The notes under the pieces are model-generated. The model did no database searches. It was given only the letters and a program-made list of their open reading frames with translations, and was not told the origin of the DNA. 64,000 bases of DNA from Hexactinellida sp. DTS-2022 (taxonomy: Eukaryota; Porifera; Hexactinellida): positions 3,596,001-3,660,000 of the forward strand of contig JAPNXP010000014.1 of NCBI GenBank assembly GCA_028753945.1. Direction: 5' to 3'. Positions 44,457 to 56,749 of this stretch are shown piece after piece; position 1 is the stretch's first letter, and each line of letters begins with the position of its first letter. The translations under genes were made by a program, and so were the position numbers.

Positions 44457-45068
44457 GTGCAGGGTCCGAATATTGATCGTCACTTATCTTGCTCATGTCC
44501 AGTTTTCCATCAGAGATGGAGAAAATATTTCTTTCAATTTATTCAACTTCGTTATTTACATTCAGGTCAACTTCGGAGTCTAGACGTGAGAGGTAATCAG
44601 CAACGTTATTCGCAGTCCCCTGATCATATTGTACTTCGTAGTCGAACGATTCTAGTTTTTGAATCCACCTTGCGAACTTGTGTCTAGGATATTTTTGGCG
44701 GCGAAGCCAACGGAGGCGATTGTGATCAGAGATGAAATGCAATATTGCTAGCCTGGAGATACTTCCGAAATATGCGACTCGCCGCAATTAAGGCCCAGCA
44801 TTCTAGTTCGCCTGCACTATACTTATTTGGCTCTCTGTCTTCCCTGATGAGAAATATGCAATCGGTCTTAACCGCTCTCCTTCTCCTTGCAATAATATGG
44901 CGCCCACAGCAGTCCCCGATGCATCGGTTTATAGGTACAAATCTTTATCACAGTCAGGGAAGGCTAACGAGGCCGGATAATCTACCAGACACAGTTTTTA
45001 TTTATGAAAGCTGTCTCGGCTTCATTGTTCCATATCCAGTCACTGTCCTTTCTTGTCAATTCGTATAA
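44457..45068 (-). pseudogene. RNase H, Gypsy 3
   Basis: FISDHNRLRWL and NNVADYLSRLDSEVD (44539-44787) are the C-terminal RNase H motifs. The N-terminal part (about 44790-45068) is broken by stops. Confidence 0.75.
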
Positions 45069-45125
45069 TGGTTCTGCTATCTTCGCCATCTGAGGAATGT
45101 ATTCACGATAATTGTTGACCATGCC

Positions 45126-45617
45126 TTAAAAGCGTTGTAACTCTCTTCTACATTTAGGCGTCGGAGTTTCGGAGATTCTAGTGACTGTCGCTGGTGCCGG
45201 ACGATGACCTTCTGCTGAGATGATGTGACCCACGAACTCGCCAACCTGGTACCCAAATCTGCATTTATCCCGTCGTAATTGGATCCTTGCCTCTCTATAC
45301 GCCTCCAGAGTACTACGTAGGTCGATCATATGATCTTCAAAGCCTCGCGAATGAACGCATGTATCATCAATATATGGATCGGCTGCATCAATACCTTCCA
45401 TAGTGTTATTCATCAGTCTTTGGTCCGTAGCCTGGCTATTAAACAGACCTAAAGGCATTCTAATCATTTCGAATGACCGCGTTGAGTGTGAAAAGCTGTA
45501 TTTTGCCTGTCGTCTTCATCCATCTCAATAACCCAGTATGCACTGGTCCCGTCAAGGAATGAGAAGTAATTATCACAGTGCATTTTATCAAGAATATCTT
45601 TCGGAGTTGGCCTAGGG
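45126..45617 (-). pseudogene. Reverse transcriptase palm and thumb, Gypsy 3
   Basis: Begins at the hAT boundary. DNYFSFLDGTSAYW keeps the first catalytic Asp; after a frameshift near 45465, DPYIDDTCVHSRGF keeps both Asp of the YIDD box, then GFEDHMIDLRSTLEAY and FGYQVGEFVGH. The two RT catalytic motifs are intact, but the gene is split by the hAT element to the right. Confidence 0.8.
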
Positions 45618-45904
45618 CAGGGGTGGGCAAACTTTTTTTTCCCGCGGGCCAAAATAGATAAATGTCATAGTGTTGCGGGCCTGAGAGTGAACATTTCCTA
45701 TTTAACACATTTTTTATTTTATTTGCAGTAGCATTAATGGGAAATAAACTATGATACTGAGGAAGTATAAACTAATTTAATGACATATTAGGAAGTATAA
45801 AGAACTAGTGGGAGTGTTGCAGTTGATCCAGCGTTTTTATTAGTTTATCAAAATTTGGTTCTCTGGCTGAAGTAGCAATACACATAAGCTGAGAAAGGTA
45901 TTCA

Positions 45905-46643
45905 TCTATATATATAAAGTTGTTTGTGTGTGTGTGTGTGTGTGTGTGTTTGTCCTCACATCTCCTCTGAGAGTTCTCAACAGATCTGAACCAAATTTTG
46001 TATGTCACTTAGGGGCTATCCCACTACCCCATTTTTAAGAGATATTTACATTTCTCGCGGAGTTAACTCAAAATATGTGATATTTTTGGCATCTTCCCAT
46101 ACATTTCAATGGGAATTATCAAAAGTTCACAGTGCTGCTAGAAAAACATTTCAAACTTGCAATCTAGGTTTTAGTGTATGAGGAATCCAAATATGATATT
46201 TTAAAAGCAATTGAATGCATAATTTGCAATTTACCACATGCATATTTTTCACACTGCGAGGGTACCGACTTTGACCTATCAGATTGCAGAGTTCTCACAT
46301 TATTCTGACTCGAGTTTTATTGGTCTATAATTCAATGGGTCAATTGTGTATGAAAGAAAACAACAATTGAATGTCCCTTGCTATAGCTGTCATGATTTTA
46401 CCAATAAAATTTCAGCTTGCAATGAGTTGTCAATACTCAATAGTCTCATTCCTATGGTCCCCGTAATATTAATACAACTGTTACAATATTGTTAACTTCT
46501 GTCATATCCGTCATATTTCACATTTCACATCCGTCATATTACACATCCCTCATTTTAGATATCCGTCATATTTCAAATCATAAACTCATTATAAGACATC
46601 CCGTGAATTTGAATACCGCGGCGAAGCGCGGGCACCCGGCTAG
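45905..46643 (+). mobile_element. Helitron, 739 bp
   Basis: 5' end TCTATATATATAAAG, preceded by A. 3' end: hairpin ccgcggcgaagcgcggg, then CACCCGGCTAG followed by T. Classic Helitron ends. Non-autonomous, with a GT-dinucleotide run near the start. Confidence 0.88.
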
Positions 46644-46687
46644 TCTGTCAATATTGATCTTGACATATTTTTGATAAACTTTATCAT

Positions 46688-47010
46688 ACCTGCCAATCGT
46701 ACAGGGAGTAAAATAATTTTAATCATTTTGGCCATTCTGTACAGGCGTACAGGGATTTATTCCATTTATATAGGGATTTTTAATTTACTAATTGTGAGTA
46801 AATAATGCCTAAAAATGTCTACAGATGTGATATTATATCCTACCATGCATTCTGCATTGACTACATTAAGGCACAACGTTGTTTCTATCTTTATTCAAGT
46901 ATAAAGTAATTCCCAAACGAGCGAGCGCAGCGAGCGAGATATTTTTTGGGAGGTGTACAGGGGGAAATTGGAGCCCTGTACAGGGATATGATTCAAATAG
47001 GTTGGCAGGT
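46688..47010. repeat. Inverted-repeat unit, acctgccaa ends
   Basis: acctgccaatcgtacaggg and its inverse cctgtaca...ttggcaggt bracket about 320 bp containing repeated gtacaggg motifs. No clear duplication. Confidence 0.5.
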
Positions 47011-47116
47011 ATGATTTATGTGGCCTAGACTACCAAAAATATGGACTTCTGTTGAGGTCAATCGGGCCGGTTAAATATCGCAGGTGGGCCGTAGTTTGCC
47101 CACCCCTGGCCTAGGG

Positions 47117-47399
47117 TATGCGTCTTTGCGAGTGATTTCATTTAGGCTTCTGTAATCATTGCAGAAGCGTATACATCCATCTTTCTTTGTGACAAGAATT
47201 ACCCTGCTTGACCATGGGGTTGTTGAAGTTTTCCAAATTCCACTGTCCAGCATTTCACGCACATGTGCAATTGATTTCTCGTTCGACTACAGGAGCGACT
47301 CTCAGAGATTTGCATTTGACCGGTTGGGAATTTCGAGTATCTATTTGTGTTGTATCTTGTTTGTAACAGCCGGTTTCTTCTGAATAATGGCGAAGACAT
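47117..47399 (-). pseudogene. Reverse transcriptase N-terminal part, Gypsy 3
   Basis: MLDSGIWKTSTTPWSSRVIL, then CIRFCNDYRSLNEITRKDAY are conserved RT motifs. The frame runs into the hAT element at 47108. The upstream part is frameshifted (47199-47399). Confidence 0.75.
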
Positions 47400-47594
47400 C
47401 CTGTTATTGGTTTAGTAATCCAGTCGATCTTCTCTTTGTGACTGATGGGTAGAGATGTGTTGACTAACGGATGTTTACAAGAGGCTTCCTCAGATAGGTT
47501 GACTACTAAGAGCCCAATAGTGGCGCGGGACAGTGGTTTGCCTCCTTCGATCGCAGCTCTCGTTTCTTTCCACCTCACGCGCCGCGTCTCCCAG

Positions 47595-48098
47595 TCAAAT
47601 TCTGTAGTTCCCAAATTTTCTCAACAAGTCTCTCCCTAAGATGCGTGTTGAGCCGGTTTCGGTTTTTTGGAATCTCTGCACCGTGACCTGGTTGTCCCCA
47701 AGATCTACAGTTAAGTCAGCTCTCCCAATTACGGTTACTGGTGCTTTTGAGAGTCCATATATTTGACTAGAATTATCCTGTGCATATTTCGTCTTTCCCA
47801 CTCGCTCGAGGTTTCGTATTCCAAAACAGATTCGGCCTGCTCCCGAACCTAATATAACTGTGACTGGGTTACCGTTAATCTTCACAGAAAGTACAACAGA
47901 CAGTTCGGGTATACTCTGATCTGTTCCTGCTACGAACCCCTCCCGACTTGCTCGATTTACATTCCTGTAATTTATGCCCCTTTTGACCACATGCGGGACA
48001 TCTCTTCTGGGAGCAGTATTTGGTTGTCTCCGCAGATATAACAGCCTTCTTTTCGCTCTGGAGACCTTGCCCCTTCTACAACCCCTTGAATAGGACAC
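47595..48098 (-). pseudogene. Protease, Gypsy 3
   Basis: The motif at about 47820-47850 reads ILGSGAG where an active protease has DSGA/DTGA, so the catalytic Asp is Gly. The second motif STRILGRDLL is normal. The zinc knuckle preceding it is out of frame. Confidence 0.7.
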
Positions 48099-48176
48099 AT
48101 TGTTACGTATATTAGGTGTTATGTTGCATAGATATTAATGCATCGACAGGTGGGTCGAGTGTATTTTCTAGACAGT

Positions 48177-48392
48177 CTAGTGCGATATCCAGTTATCAGC
48201 ATTCTTGACAAAATCCTTTATAAACTCCCTTTCAGCCGGTCTCCTCTTGATATACGCAGGGAGTAGTTTAATTGATCTTATTTGTCCATTTTCTTCTGCT
48301 AATAAGTTAGTGACCGCTGCTTTAAAAAGGTGCTTCCAGTCTCCGATACGTTCACCTTCGTGGAGGAGGGGAATAGACAACTGTCCAGCCAT
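48177..48392 (-). pseudogene. Gag N-terminus, Gypsy 3
   Basis: ATG at 48392, just inside the 5' LTR. 71 codons: MAGQLSIPLLHEGERIGDW. It continues past a stop at about 48176 to DALISMQ. The first ORF of the element, truncated. Confidence 0.65.
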
Positions 48393-48414
48393 TGAGCAAT
48401 CAGTAGTATTACGG

Positions 48415-48591
48415 ATAGTCGAGTTAATTAGTATTTAATGTTACTAACTAAGTAAAAGGTAATTAAGTAAATTGTAATGAAATACTAATTAAGTTCGATT
48501 ACTATACTTCAAGAGTACCCTAACCAGTAGCGACTAAGTAGTAAATATGTTCGCTATGGTTGGCTAATAATAAGACTTACTAATCATAACA
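48415..48591 (-). repeat. 5' LTR of Gypsy 3
   Basis: Aligned with 41702-41889 from the inner segment (gtagcgactaagtag, tggttggctaata) to the shared TGTTATG start. The inner boundary is fuzzy. Confidence 0.75.
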
Positions 48592-49120
48592 AAAATTTTA
48601 CTATAGGAAACTATATTTCAAATGTCTTCGAACTAGGGGAATTTTTAATAAAGAACATCTTATATAAAATTTCCGGAAATCTTAGAAGAATAACTCTCAT
48701 GATAAATGCGTTAGGAAATAAGAAATCAGGAGTTGAATTTGGCCACTAATATCTAACAGTTTAATATTATTACATCAATCTATGAGAATTCAACAAAGTG
48801 TTTAATAATTCGATGTTAGCATCAATTGCTCATTTTTCTATATTTTAGAATTGTCTTGTTACGATGATCTTACTACTTAAAAATAGACTATAATTCCCGT
48901 GACTTCCCACTGTACTACTCTTGCAATATAAATATACTGACATGTTTATTTCTAATTAATTCAGTTTGTAATTATTATCGAGAGACAATTGTTTATATGA
49001 GTTGTTGATGTGCTGAATTGAATAATTGTAGGGAATTCATTTTAACTTGATAATTATCCTAAATTAACTCGACATTAACAGTGGTGTTGAATTATTCATA
49101 AATTTAACAATTACGTATTA
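48592..49120. other. AT-rich intron, nothing recognised
   Basis: No ORF or repeat structure seen. Confidence 0.4.
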
Positions 49121-49305
49121 CATTCAACTCCGCTTAACAGAGCCACCGGTTAATCGGTTTCTCCGCTTAATCGGGTCAAAATTTCACAGGATTTATAGGA
49201 CAGAATGACAGTTTGGCTTACAATATTTTCGGTTAAGCGGTTTCTCCGCTTAATCGGGTCAAAACAACCTGGTCCCGAGGTGGCTCTATTAAGCGGAGTT
49301 GACTG
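49121..49305. mobile_element. pogo-type MITE, copy 2, 185 bp
   Basis: TA-flanked ends cattcaactccgctta / taagcggagttgactg. The internal segment tctccgcttaatcgggtc is repeated. Confidence 0.8.
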
Positions 49306-49531
49306 TATACTAATTATTTTAATGTGATTAATCTCAGAGATGAACAAGATAGATGTAATAATAATATGCGTTTAACACCTACAAATGAGTCTTAATACCT
49401 AGAGGTGATAATGACAGGTTCCAAAACATTTGTTTACTATTTTGTGTATTCGATATTTCGAGTGTTTTGGTTTGGCGTTGGGCAAACACCCAACTACCAC
49501 ATAAAATTGCTGACTTATCGGCTATTTTATT

Positions 49532-50005
49532 TAGGGCTGAAACGAATACAGTCAACTCCGCTTAATAGAGCCACCGGTTAATCGGTTTCTCCGCTTAATC
49601 GGTTCAAAATTTCTCACCATTTATGGGACAGAATTACAGTTTGGCTTAAAATATTTTCAGTTAATCAGTTTCTCCGCTTATTCGGGTCAAAACAACCTGT
49701 CAAGCAGAGTCGACCGTATACCGAATATTCGAATATTCGTTCGAAATGATTGTACGAATATTAGATTGAAACAGAATTTCTTTGTCTACTTTTCTACAAC
49801 AACATTACTTTTGTTTAGCTTGGAGAGATCGTAAATATAAATTCCTACCAAACTAGCTTATAATTAGTTAACTTGTGTAACATATACATTTTAACTATTA
49901 TTAAATTCTTGTGTCATGAAAATTGTTTAATGCTTAGTCATCCAAACGAACGAATATTCGAATATTCGTAATTTCTTTACATTTGGAATATTCGTTTCAG
50001 CCAGA
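49532..50005. mobile_element. hAT-type element of GAATATTCG motifs, 474 bp
   Basis: Ends tagggctgaaacgaat / attcgtttcagccaga, with an exact 8-bp duplication attttatt (49524-49531, 50006-50013). The interior repeats gaatattcg. A pogo-type MITE is inserted near its left end. Confidence 0.85.
49549..49716. mobile_element. pogo-type MITE, copy 3, 168 bp, nested
   Basis: TA at both flanks (49547-49548, 49717-49718). Ends cagtcaactccgc / gcagagtcgaccg. Lies inside the 49532-50005 element. Confidence 0.8.
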
Positions 50006-50563
50006 ATTTTATTCATACTGAAATTATAATATCTCTGAACAAAGTGAGTTAAAAGGAAAGTTCCAACCACAAAGGATCCTTACGTTCCGAAACACTTTCA
50101 GAAATTATTTAACACCTTTATGCTGATGATGACATGACAAAAAATTAGAAATTACAGCTGTGCCCCCCTCAATAGTTGTAGACGCACTATCAATCGACCA
50201 ACTAGTAAAATATAATGCCTCCAAAGGAACAAAGCTGTCGCCACAGCTGCTATTTAGATTTTTTAATTTTGGAAACTGAATTAGAATGCACAATATCTTA
50301 AGGTTGAAACTATCATAATGGTCTGTGAAATTATGTGAAATCTGTGTTTTATTTTGTATTTTTGTTGAATGTTTATTTCTTTTACATCTATTACGTTTAA
50401 TTATATATGCATTCAAGAATATCATATGTTGATTTTGTAAATTCACAAACTTAAATTCCTAAGTACTTAAGTGAGTACACAATATCCGTTTAACATGAGC
50501 CAAATTGTACATTATTTTCTATCATTTTTGTCACCATTATTGATAAACTACTTTTTTATCTAG

Positions 50564-51058
50564 CAACAAGGTCCTATCGATAATCTCTATATTGGTTTGT
50601 TAGCAGAAGATAGTGGAAACGTCGTGGAGTTAATTGAAAATGCGTATCGTTCAATTGCTGAAACCATTCAAGTCAGAAATGGTACCACAGGTACTCTTAG
50701 AATAATTGCTAATCCTACTTGTTCTCAGCAAACTCAGGATGGTCAGTGTACAGGTGTTACAATTGGTACCGAAGCTACATATGATATTTCAGTTGAATTA
50801 TTGGATTGCACTCCTATAACTAATGATCAAAACCTGCGTTTTATCTTTTATGGTGATATCTTGATCGAAATTGAAACTGTGTGTTCTTGTGAATGTAGTT
50901 CACTTCCAAGTATGTCTAATTCTTTTTGCAATAATGAAACTCTTGTGTGTGGTCAATGTTTTTGTAATGGACGGCAAGGCAACAGATGTGAATGTCCATC
51001 TTCTCAGAACACTTTCGCCAACAACGAATTATGCCTGAGGAGTAATAGTAGTGAAGTG
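50564..51058 (+). CDS. Integrin beta subunit, exon encoding vWA end, hybrid and I-EGF1
   Basis: 495 bp, phase 0, between the ttttttatctag acceptor and a GTATGT donor at 51059. The first 30 codons (GLLAEDSGNVVELIENAYRSI) are the last helix of the I-like domain. The next about 80 are the hybrid domain (TYDISVELLDC). From about 50880 the Cys-rich CSCECSS, LVCGQCFCNGRQGNRCEC and CLRSNSSE are the start of the I-EGF repeats that transmit activation to the stalk. Cysteine spacing is intact. The next I-EGF exon was not found in the remaining 13 kb. Confidence 0.95.
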
Positions 51059-51580
51059 GTATGTTCCTCTCATTTTTTGTTATAACTCCTTATTTATTAC
51101 TTTTTGATTTATTTTATTGTTCTCAGTTTGACTATTTCATATTCACTATTTGTTATTCTAACACCATCGTAGTACAGAGTTTGATCCAACTCAATTTGTA
51201 AAGACACGCCAATGTAAAACTGGAGATCGTGCTCATAGGTGGTCACAGGATTTTGACAGCCCGGGGCACGGGTATGTCTCTCCTGGGTTCAGGTTTTGCT
51301 TTACTTTCACTACAAGAATAGACGTATACGTTACCAAATTCCAATTAAATAGAATACAATTTCTAATTACTATAAGATGCAATTCAATACTATAAAATGC
51401 AAAACAATCAATGGCTATTGACTAGGGCTCATTCAAGATTTAAAAAACTATTTAAAATAGTTTTTTCTAATTGCAGTATTGTCATAGTTACAGTGTATTA
51501 GATACGGATAATGTATTAATCAGCTACTTTAAGTAGAAATTTATTTTCACAATATCTCCAATCTTAACTAAACCCATGAT
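51059..51580. other. Intron start after integrin exon 2
   Basis: No coding sequence on the + strand with I-EGF cysteine spacing. Confidence 0.5.
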
Positions 51581-51734
51581 CAGGGGCGTGCTGGCCATAC
51601 AACGTTTCGGGATTCCCGCTCGGGCCGCCCTTTGAAGGCCTCCATAGGGGCACACTTGTGGAAGCGCAGGCCCCACAGCGAATCCTTTCTGTATGGAATC
51701 CCGCATGGGCCCCCCCTACCCCAGCACGCCCCTG
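51581..51734. mobile_element. hAT-type MITE (GGCGTGCTGG family), copy 2
   Basis: Ends caggggcgtgctgg / ccagcacgcccctg. Flanks cccatgat / cccatcat (8 bp, one mismatch). 154 bp. Confidence 0.85.
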
Positions 51735-52251
51735 CCCATCATGTTGTCCAAAAATTGTTAACTGTTATCCATTTCATATAAAATTCGTTCAATCATTTCG
51801 AAAGACTATTATTATATTCGGTACATTCGTTTCAGCCTTTTAAATACCCATGGACACGGATCCTATGGAGGAATTAGCCAAGTTAATAAAATTCATAATT
51901 ACAACTATATATCCTATTTATGTGATAATTTCACTCTTGCTTTTTATTTTCTCCAATTCATTGTATATGTATATTATTTATATACCTTGCCCTACCAAAA
52001 ATATTTGTTCGTATGAATATCTTCATAAAAATTTATGTATATGTGGGCACTGGGCAATCACTCCTTGTTAATAGTGGTTTCGGCCAGACTTTGGTAGTTC
52101 ATTAATGTTTATTTATGGCCTCTAGTGTATAGACGCTTTAATACTGAATAGAAGGTAGATCATAGAGTATGATACTAAAATATTGTATGCTAATTCATTT
52201 TTAATTAATAATTGATTGTGAATTATCTTTGTGAAACTGCTTCAAATAATG

Positions 52252-53062
52252 CAGTAAAACCTCGTTAGTACGACACGATTATGCGAAATTTCGGTTAACA
52301 CGAAATTGAGAACATTATTTCAGTTCCCTTCAAATCCTTTTCAATACAGATAATATTGGTATACAAATGACTGAAGTGACTGGAGAACGCATTTTACATC
52401 CCCCTAGTGTCCATACCAACGAGCTTTTACTATGCCTATTTTCCCAAATACAATTACCGTGAACAACAATAATTTGTATTCATTCATTCAAGCTTCTAGC
52501 AGCATAAAACATTTGTAGTTGCTTCAATAATGACATAAAACGAAAGTTAATAAATATAATTAACATTATTTTATAATTTATAATTTATGGAGATGATGAA
52601 TTCATTTATGAAATAATTAGCTAATTTTACTATTAAAACAAAATATTTAGATTTGTGTGTACATATTCTTTGGATGTTCCGAGTTGATTGAAATACTGGA
52701 CGGTTTCGACTTATGATTTTTGGCATATAGGGGTAACTTTTGTCAACAAATTATTATAAACGATCTATTTTCCAAATATATTAAACGAAGTGCTCGAGAC
52801 CGTGGTAACATTTCGTTGTAAGCGGAAATTGTTATGACCGGGGTTCGATCTTAAAAGAGTTCATTACAGGTTGAATTTAGTTGTAAACGGAGTTTTGTAT
52901 AAACGGATTTCGTCTTAACCGGAGTAAATCAATAGTTTAGGGGCTATATGGGATTTAAATGACTTCGTTGTAACCGATTTTTTTATAATGCAATAAGTTT
53001 GAAGATTTCCGACCATTGAATAACTTCGTTATTTCCGACTTGGTTATAACGAGAGTTGACTA
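52252..53062. mobile_element. Possible pogo-type element, 811 bp
   Basis: cagtaaaacctcgttag at the left and an inverse of tagtcaactctcgttat at the right, followed by TA. The left flank is not TA. Interior has tttcgttgtaa/cgtcttaacc motifs but no ORF. It contains a fragment (about 52650-52760) similar to the Helitron at 55816. Confidence 0.45.
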
Positions 53063-53100
53063 TATCGTTCATAATAATGAAACAATTTACTTCATTTATC

Positions 53101-53672
53101 CGTGACCTTCGTTATTTAAGGCCAATTCACGACTTTTAAAAATTGGACCATGGATGAGTTCGAAGTCCATTGTAAAATAGAGAGTACTTTTTTATCTCGA
53201 TTATTAGTAATGGTAGACCTGAAATATAACTTGTAACTTTATGGGAACATCCGAAGTTTTGGAGTTATGGCTTATTTAGGTAATATACATTTGCCTCACA
53301 ACCGAGGAATGTGCCAACATTCCATTTCTAATTTCGATATATTCTATTTAACTAAATCTAGGTATCACTATGTACCAATGTTGAACATTTATAAAGCGTT
53401 TAACTATGTTAAAAGCAGGCTTTAAAAACATGATAATTCGCGCGAAAATTGACGATTACACCATCAGATGATGACATATTACAATTTTGAATGGTGCTAT
53501 GTATAGCTTGATATCATGTTCGGATGTTCCCATAAAGTTACAAGTTGTATTTCATGTTTACCATTACTAATAATCGAGATAAAAAAGTACTCTCTATTTT
53601 ACAATGGACTTCGAACTCATCCATGGTCCAATTTTTTAAGTTGTGAATTGGCCTTATATAACGAAGGTCACG
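53101..53672. repeat. Inverted repeat, 155-bp arms
   Basis: Arms 53101-53255 and 53519-53672 are near-identical inverted copies (cgtgaccttcgttat, ggcc, tggaccatggatgagttcg). The 263-bp spacer is AT-rich. A long-TIR MITE, or a hairpin source of small RNA; no ORF. Confidence 0.8.
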
Positions 53673-55815
53673 ATTTAGCTAAATTGGATCTGTACAAGTT
53701 TTTGGGTAATTTGGCTTAAACACAAAATTTAATATCCTATTATTCGGACCAATTTTCTGTTGTGTTAAATTTATCTGCAAAAGTATTTCTACTTCTTTTG
53801 TATTCAATACGCTAATACGTATTGATGTAGTTTTTTCCTACATAATTTATCTACTATGAATTGGTTATCCTCTTTACGGGTCATCTTTCCTCGTACTGAC
53901 CCGATTCAGCAGATTTGACTCAATATTTCAAATTGGTCACCCGAAAATAGGAATTTGTTATACAAATATCCATTTACAGTCTGTTCTCTCTAATTGTCCA
54001 CTTCTCTAATAGTCCACTCATTCAATTGTCCAAATCAGCTATTTATTTATCTGTAACTTTGGGCCAATTGCCCACTGGTGGACTATACTTTTTGGCTTGC
54101 AAGCTTGATTTTATTTAAATTAAATTTCATCTAAGGGTTGAACAATATGTTATTGGAGCTTTACTGACCACTGGCGCCCTAGTTTCCAAAATGTCGGGAT
54201 GTGGACTCACTGAATTTGAGCTATTACTTTAACTCATATTTAACATGCATTTTGGAGATTCTCATGATCATCTTTCTAAATAAATATAGGTGTGTTCTTT
54301 AAACGTGATTCTCTTGAGTATTTTTTATAATATTTTCATTATCGGATCCACGGCCAGGCCAATCTCTTCGTTTCCATGAACAGACAACTTTTTAATTGGT
54401 CGCACATGACTGGTTCTTCCAGACCCCAGCAATATTTATATGAATGCATAAATACTTTTTTAAGAATATTTGTCTTGCAATACTGTTAAATTTTGTTTGT
54501 TGAGTATGTACAGTTGTCCTCCATACTCCAAATTCTCGGCACTGGTCCAGTTAAATATTGCTCTTGACTGTATCTATATTTTCAAGCTATTTGATTTGAC
54601 TCACTGTTTTTTTTTAAATTTTGCACTACGATTTACCCCCATTATATACACTACTACAAATTAGATGTGGTTTATTTATTAATTCACTATTTTCATATTT
54701 TTTTTCTAAACTATACGTATACAATTACGATCACCTAGGTGTATTCAATTTTAACACAATCACTTTGACTAACAATGTTTCTCAAACCTTTAATTTTCCA
54801 CTCATCCTTAATTAATGCATGTTTCTAGTGCTGAATTGGAAGATCATTTGCTGCCGTGGAAAGCACTTCAATAATTTTTATTTTAACTCGTAGCTGCCCA
54901 GGAATGTTGAAGTGAAACTGAAAGTTAATTCACTTTCAATTGAAAATGAAGGTGAAAATGGGATTTTTCTATTTATACCTTTGACGCCAATGGAAACTAC
55001 GGGATTCTTAATTAATGAGAACATTAATAAGATAATATTATCATTATAATATTAGACATAGAAACTGTTCTATCAATGCGTTGGAATTACCTTTTCAAGA
55101 TATTATTACTACGTAGTGGCATATTTACATAACCTTGGTAGTTTTTATGTTTTAACTAATTTTATGTAACAGGCTTTTCCTTGGATTCTGTATTTGGATT
55201 CTATTATAGCACATTTATTCATGCTAATTTATTCAACTATGGGTATGCTCATATTCCAATTATAAACTTTTATATCGCCTTGGAAAATATAAAGAAGGAA
55301 ATAAATACAGGATAATTCTCACCAAAATAACCAAATCTCTTAAGATGATGGCATATTATATTCTGAAGGGTGATACGCATACCTTGCAACTTGTTTATTA
55401 TACAACGTTTGTAAATACGCTTCCTAATCCTGGTCTAATCCAATATTGATACGCCTAAATCACAAATTATTGTTACTGTATAGGAGAAGATTTCAAATTT
55501 TCGCGCTCATAAATTAAAATTTTCCAAAAATCATACTCCAAAAGGAGCGTCTCGCGCTCCTGGATAATTCTTTGCTTGCAACCATATTCCATATTCGTTA
55601 TAATATACACCTACTTTAATTACTAATTATTGAAATAATGTTACTTTATCAGTCATGGTAATTATTTTTTTATAATTTCTTCTTTACAAATTGGAATTTT
55701 TTTTGTACATCCTTTAATCCTACCTTATAATAAAATATTTCTGAATCCATCTCAAATATCCAACATTTGCACTTTTTTATTGCATTTTTCAGAATTTGGT
55801 GCAATCATCATATAA
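53673..55815. other. AT-rich intron, nothing recognised
   Basis: Low-complexity, short frames only; no terminal repeats seen. Confidence 0.4.
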
Positions 55816-56711
55816 TCTATACTATTAAAACATACGCCTGGGTGGGTGGGTGTATATGTGTATATATGTATGTTCTGAGTTGATTGAAGAAAGTGGACGG
55901 TTTCCAAATGTGATTTTTGGCTTATAGGGGTAACTTTTGGCCCCCGTCAACAAGTTGAGGTTTCCACTCAAAATTTCTCACACCTCGACAAGTTATGACG
56001 TCATTGTCACATTTCGAGAATCCTGAAAATTCAATTAATCGCACATAATTCGAGCCCTTTAAGAGATAAAAATCTGAAAATTTAATAGAACATTGACATT
56101 AATGATGCGGACACGTAGGTCAGATAAGATTACGAATATGCTAACTCATTGGCGCATGATGACGTCATCACAAAAATTTCACATTGTTAAATTACTATTT
56201 AGGCCATAGACTCCCTAAGTAAAGGACTGGAACTTCGCGATCTCGGGGGTTTTAACTTGAGTCTGAGAGGATCCAATTATAAAAAATGATAAAGCATTAA
56301 GTTTCCGGTCTCCAAATGTGATTTATGGCATATAGGGGTAACTTTTGGCACCCGTCAACAATTTGAGGTTTTCACTAAAAATTTCTCACACCTCGACAAG
56401 TTATGACGTCATTGTCACATTTCGAGAACCCTGAAAAGTCACTTAATCGCACATAATTCGCGCACTCTAAGAGATAAAAATCTGAAAATTTAATATAACA
56501 TGCACATTAATGATGCGGACACTTTGGTCACACCAGATTACCGATATGTTAACTTATTATCACATGATGACGTCATCACTAAAATTTCACATTTTTATAT
56601 TTGACTATTTAGGCCTATTTACGCTTTATAATCAATGTTAGAAGTGTATAAACCACACACCAACCTCGAAGCAGTTGGTGTGTGGTTGAGTTCTGCCGCC
56701 AAGCACGCTAG
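55816..56711 (+). mobile_element. Helitron, 896 bp
   Basis: Starts TCTATACTATTAAAACATAC after A and ends CTAG before T. The interior has two direct copies of an approximately 300-bp unit (55908 and 56312, about 404 bp apart) containing tgatgacgtcatca. A long near-palindromic segment precedes the 3' end. Confidence 0.75.
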
Positions 56712-56749
56712 TATCTATATAGATTGATGCAACAGTATATCTATATAGA

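Larger units (their letters stand above)
45618..47108. mobile_element. hAT/Charlie-type element, 1491 bp, inside RT
   Basis: TIR caggggtgggcaaact / agtttgcccacccctg, with an exact 8-bp duplication gcctaggg (45610-45617, 47109-47116). The termini match the Charlie/MER-type consensus. No transposase seen. It carries a Helitron (45905) and another inverted-repeat unit (46688). Confidence 0.93.
41702..48591 (-). mobile_element. Ty3/Gypsy retrotransposon 3, - strand
   Basis: LTR-like copies at 41702-41889 and about 48415-48591 flank, on the - strand, gag, protease, RT, RNase H and integrase. Same family as Gypsy 1 (similar integrase, LTR start TGTYATRR). It is interrupted by a hAT element (45618-47108) and by a CAYAGTGG-ended element (42666-43801). 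Confidence 0.88.
21569..50563 (+). other. Integrin beta intron, 29 kb, transposon-filled
   Basis: A GT-AG intron: donor gtaagt at 21569, acceptor ttttttatctag ending at 50563. It contains three Gypsy/P-like complexes, the RAG1/Transib-type element and many MITEs on both strands. Confidence 0.85.

Noticed and set aside
45464-45652. ORF beginning MARGKKK as a protein start
   Set aside because: Its first codons come from the hAT terminal repeat; the rest is Gypsy 3 RT.
53516-54815. Short hydrophobic ORFs
   Set aside because: T-rich translation artefacts; no conserved motif and one lies in the inverted-repeat arm.
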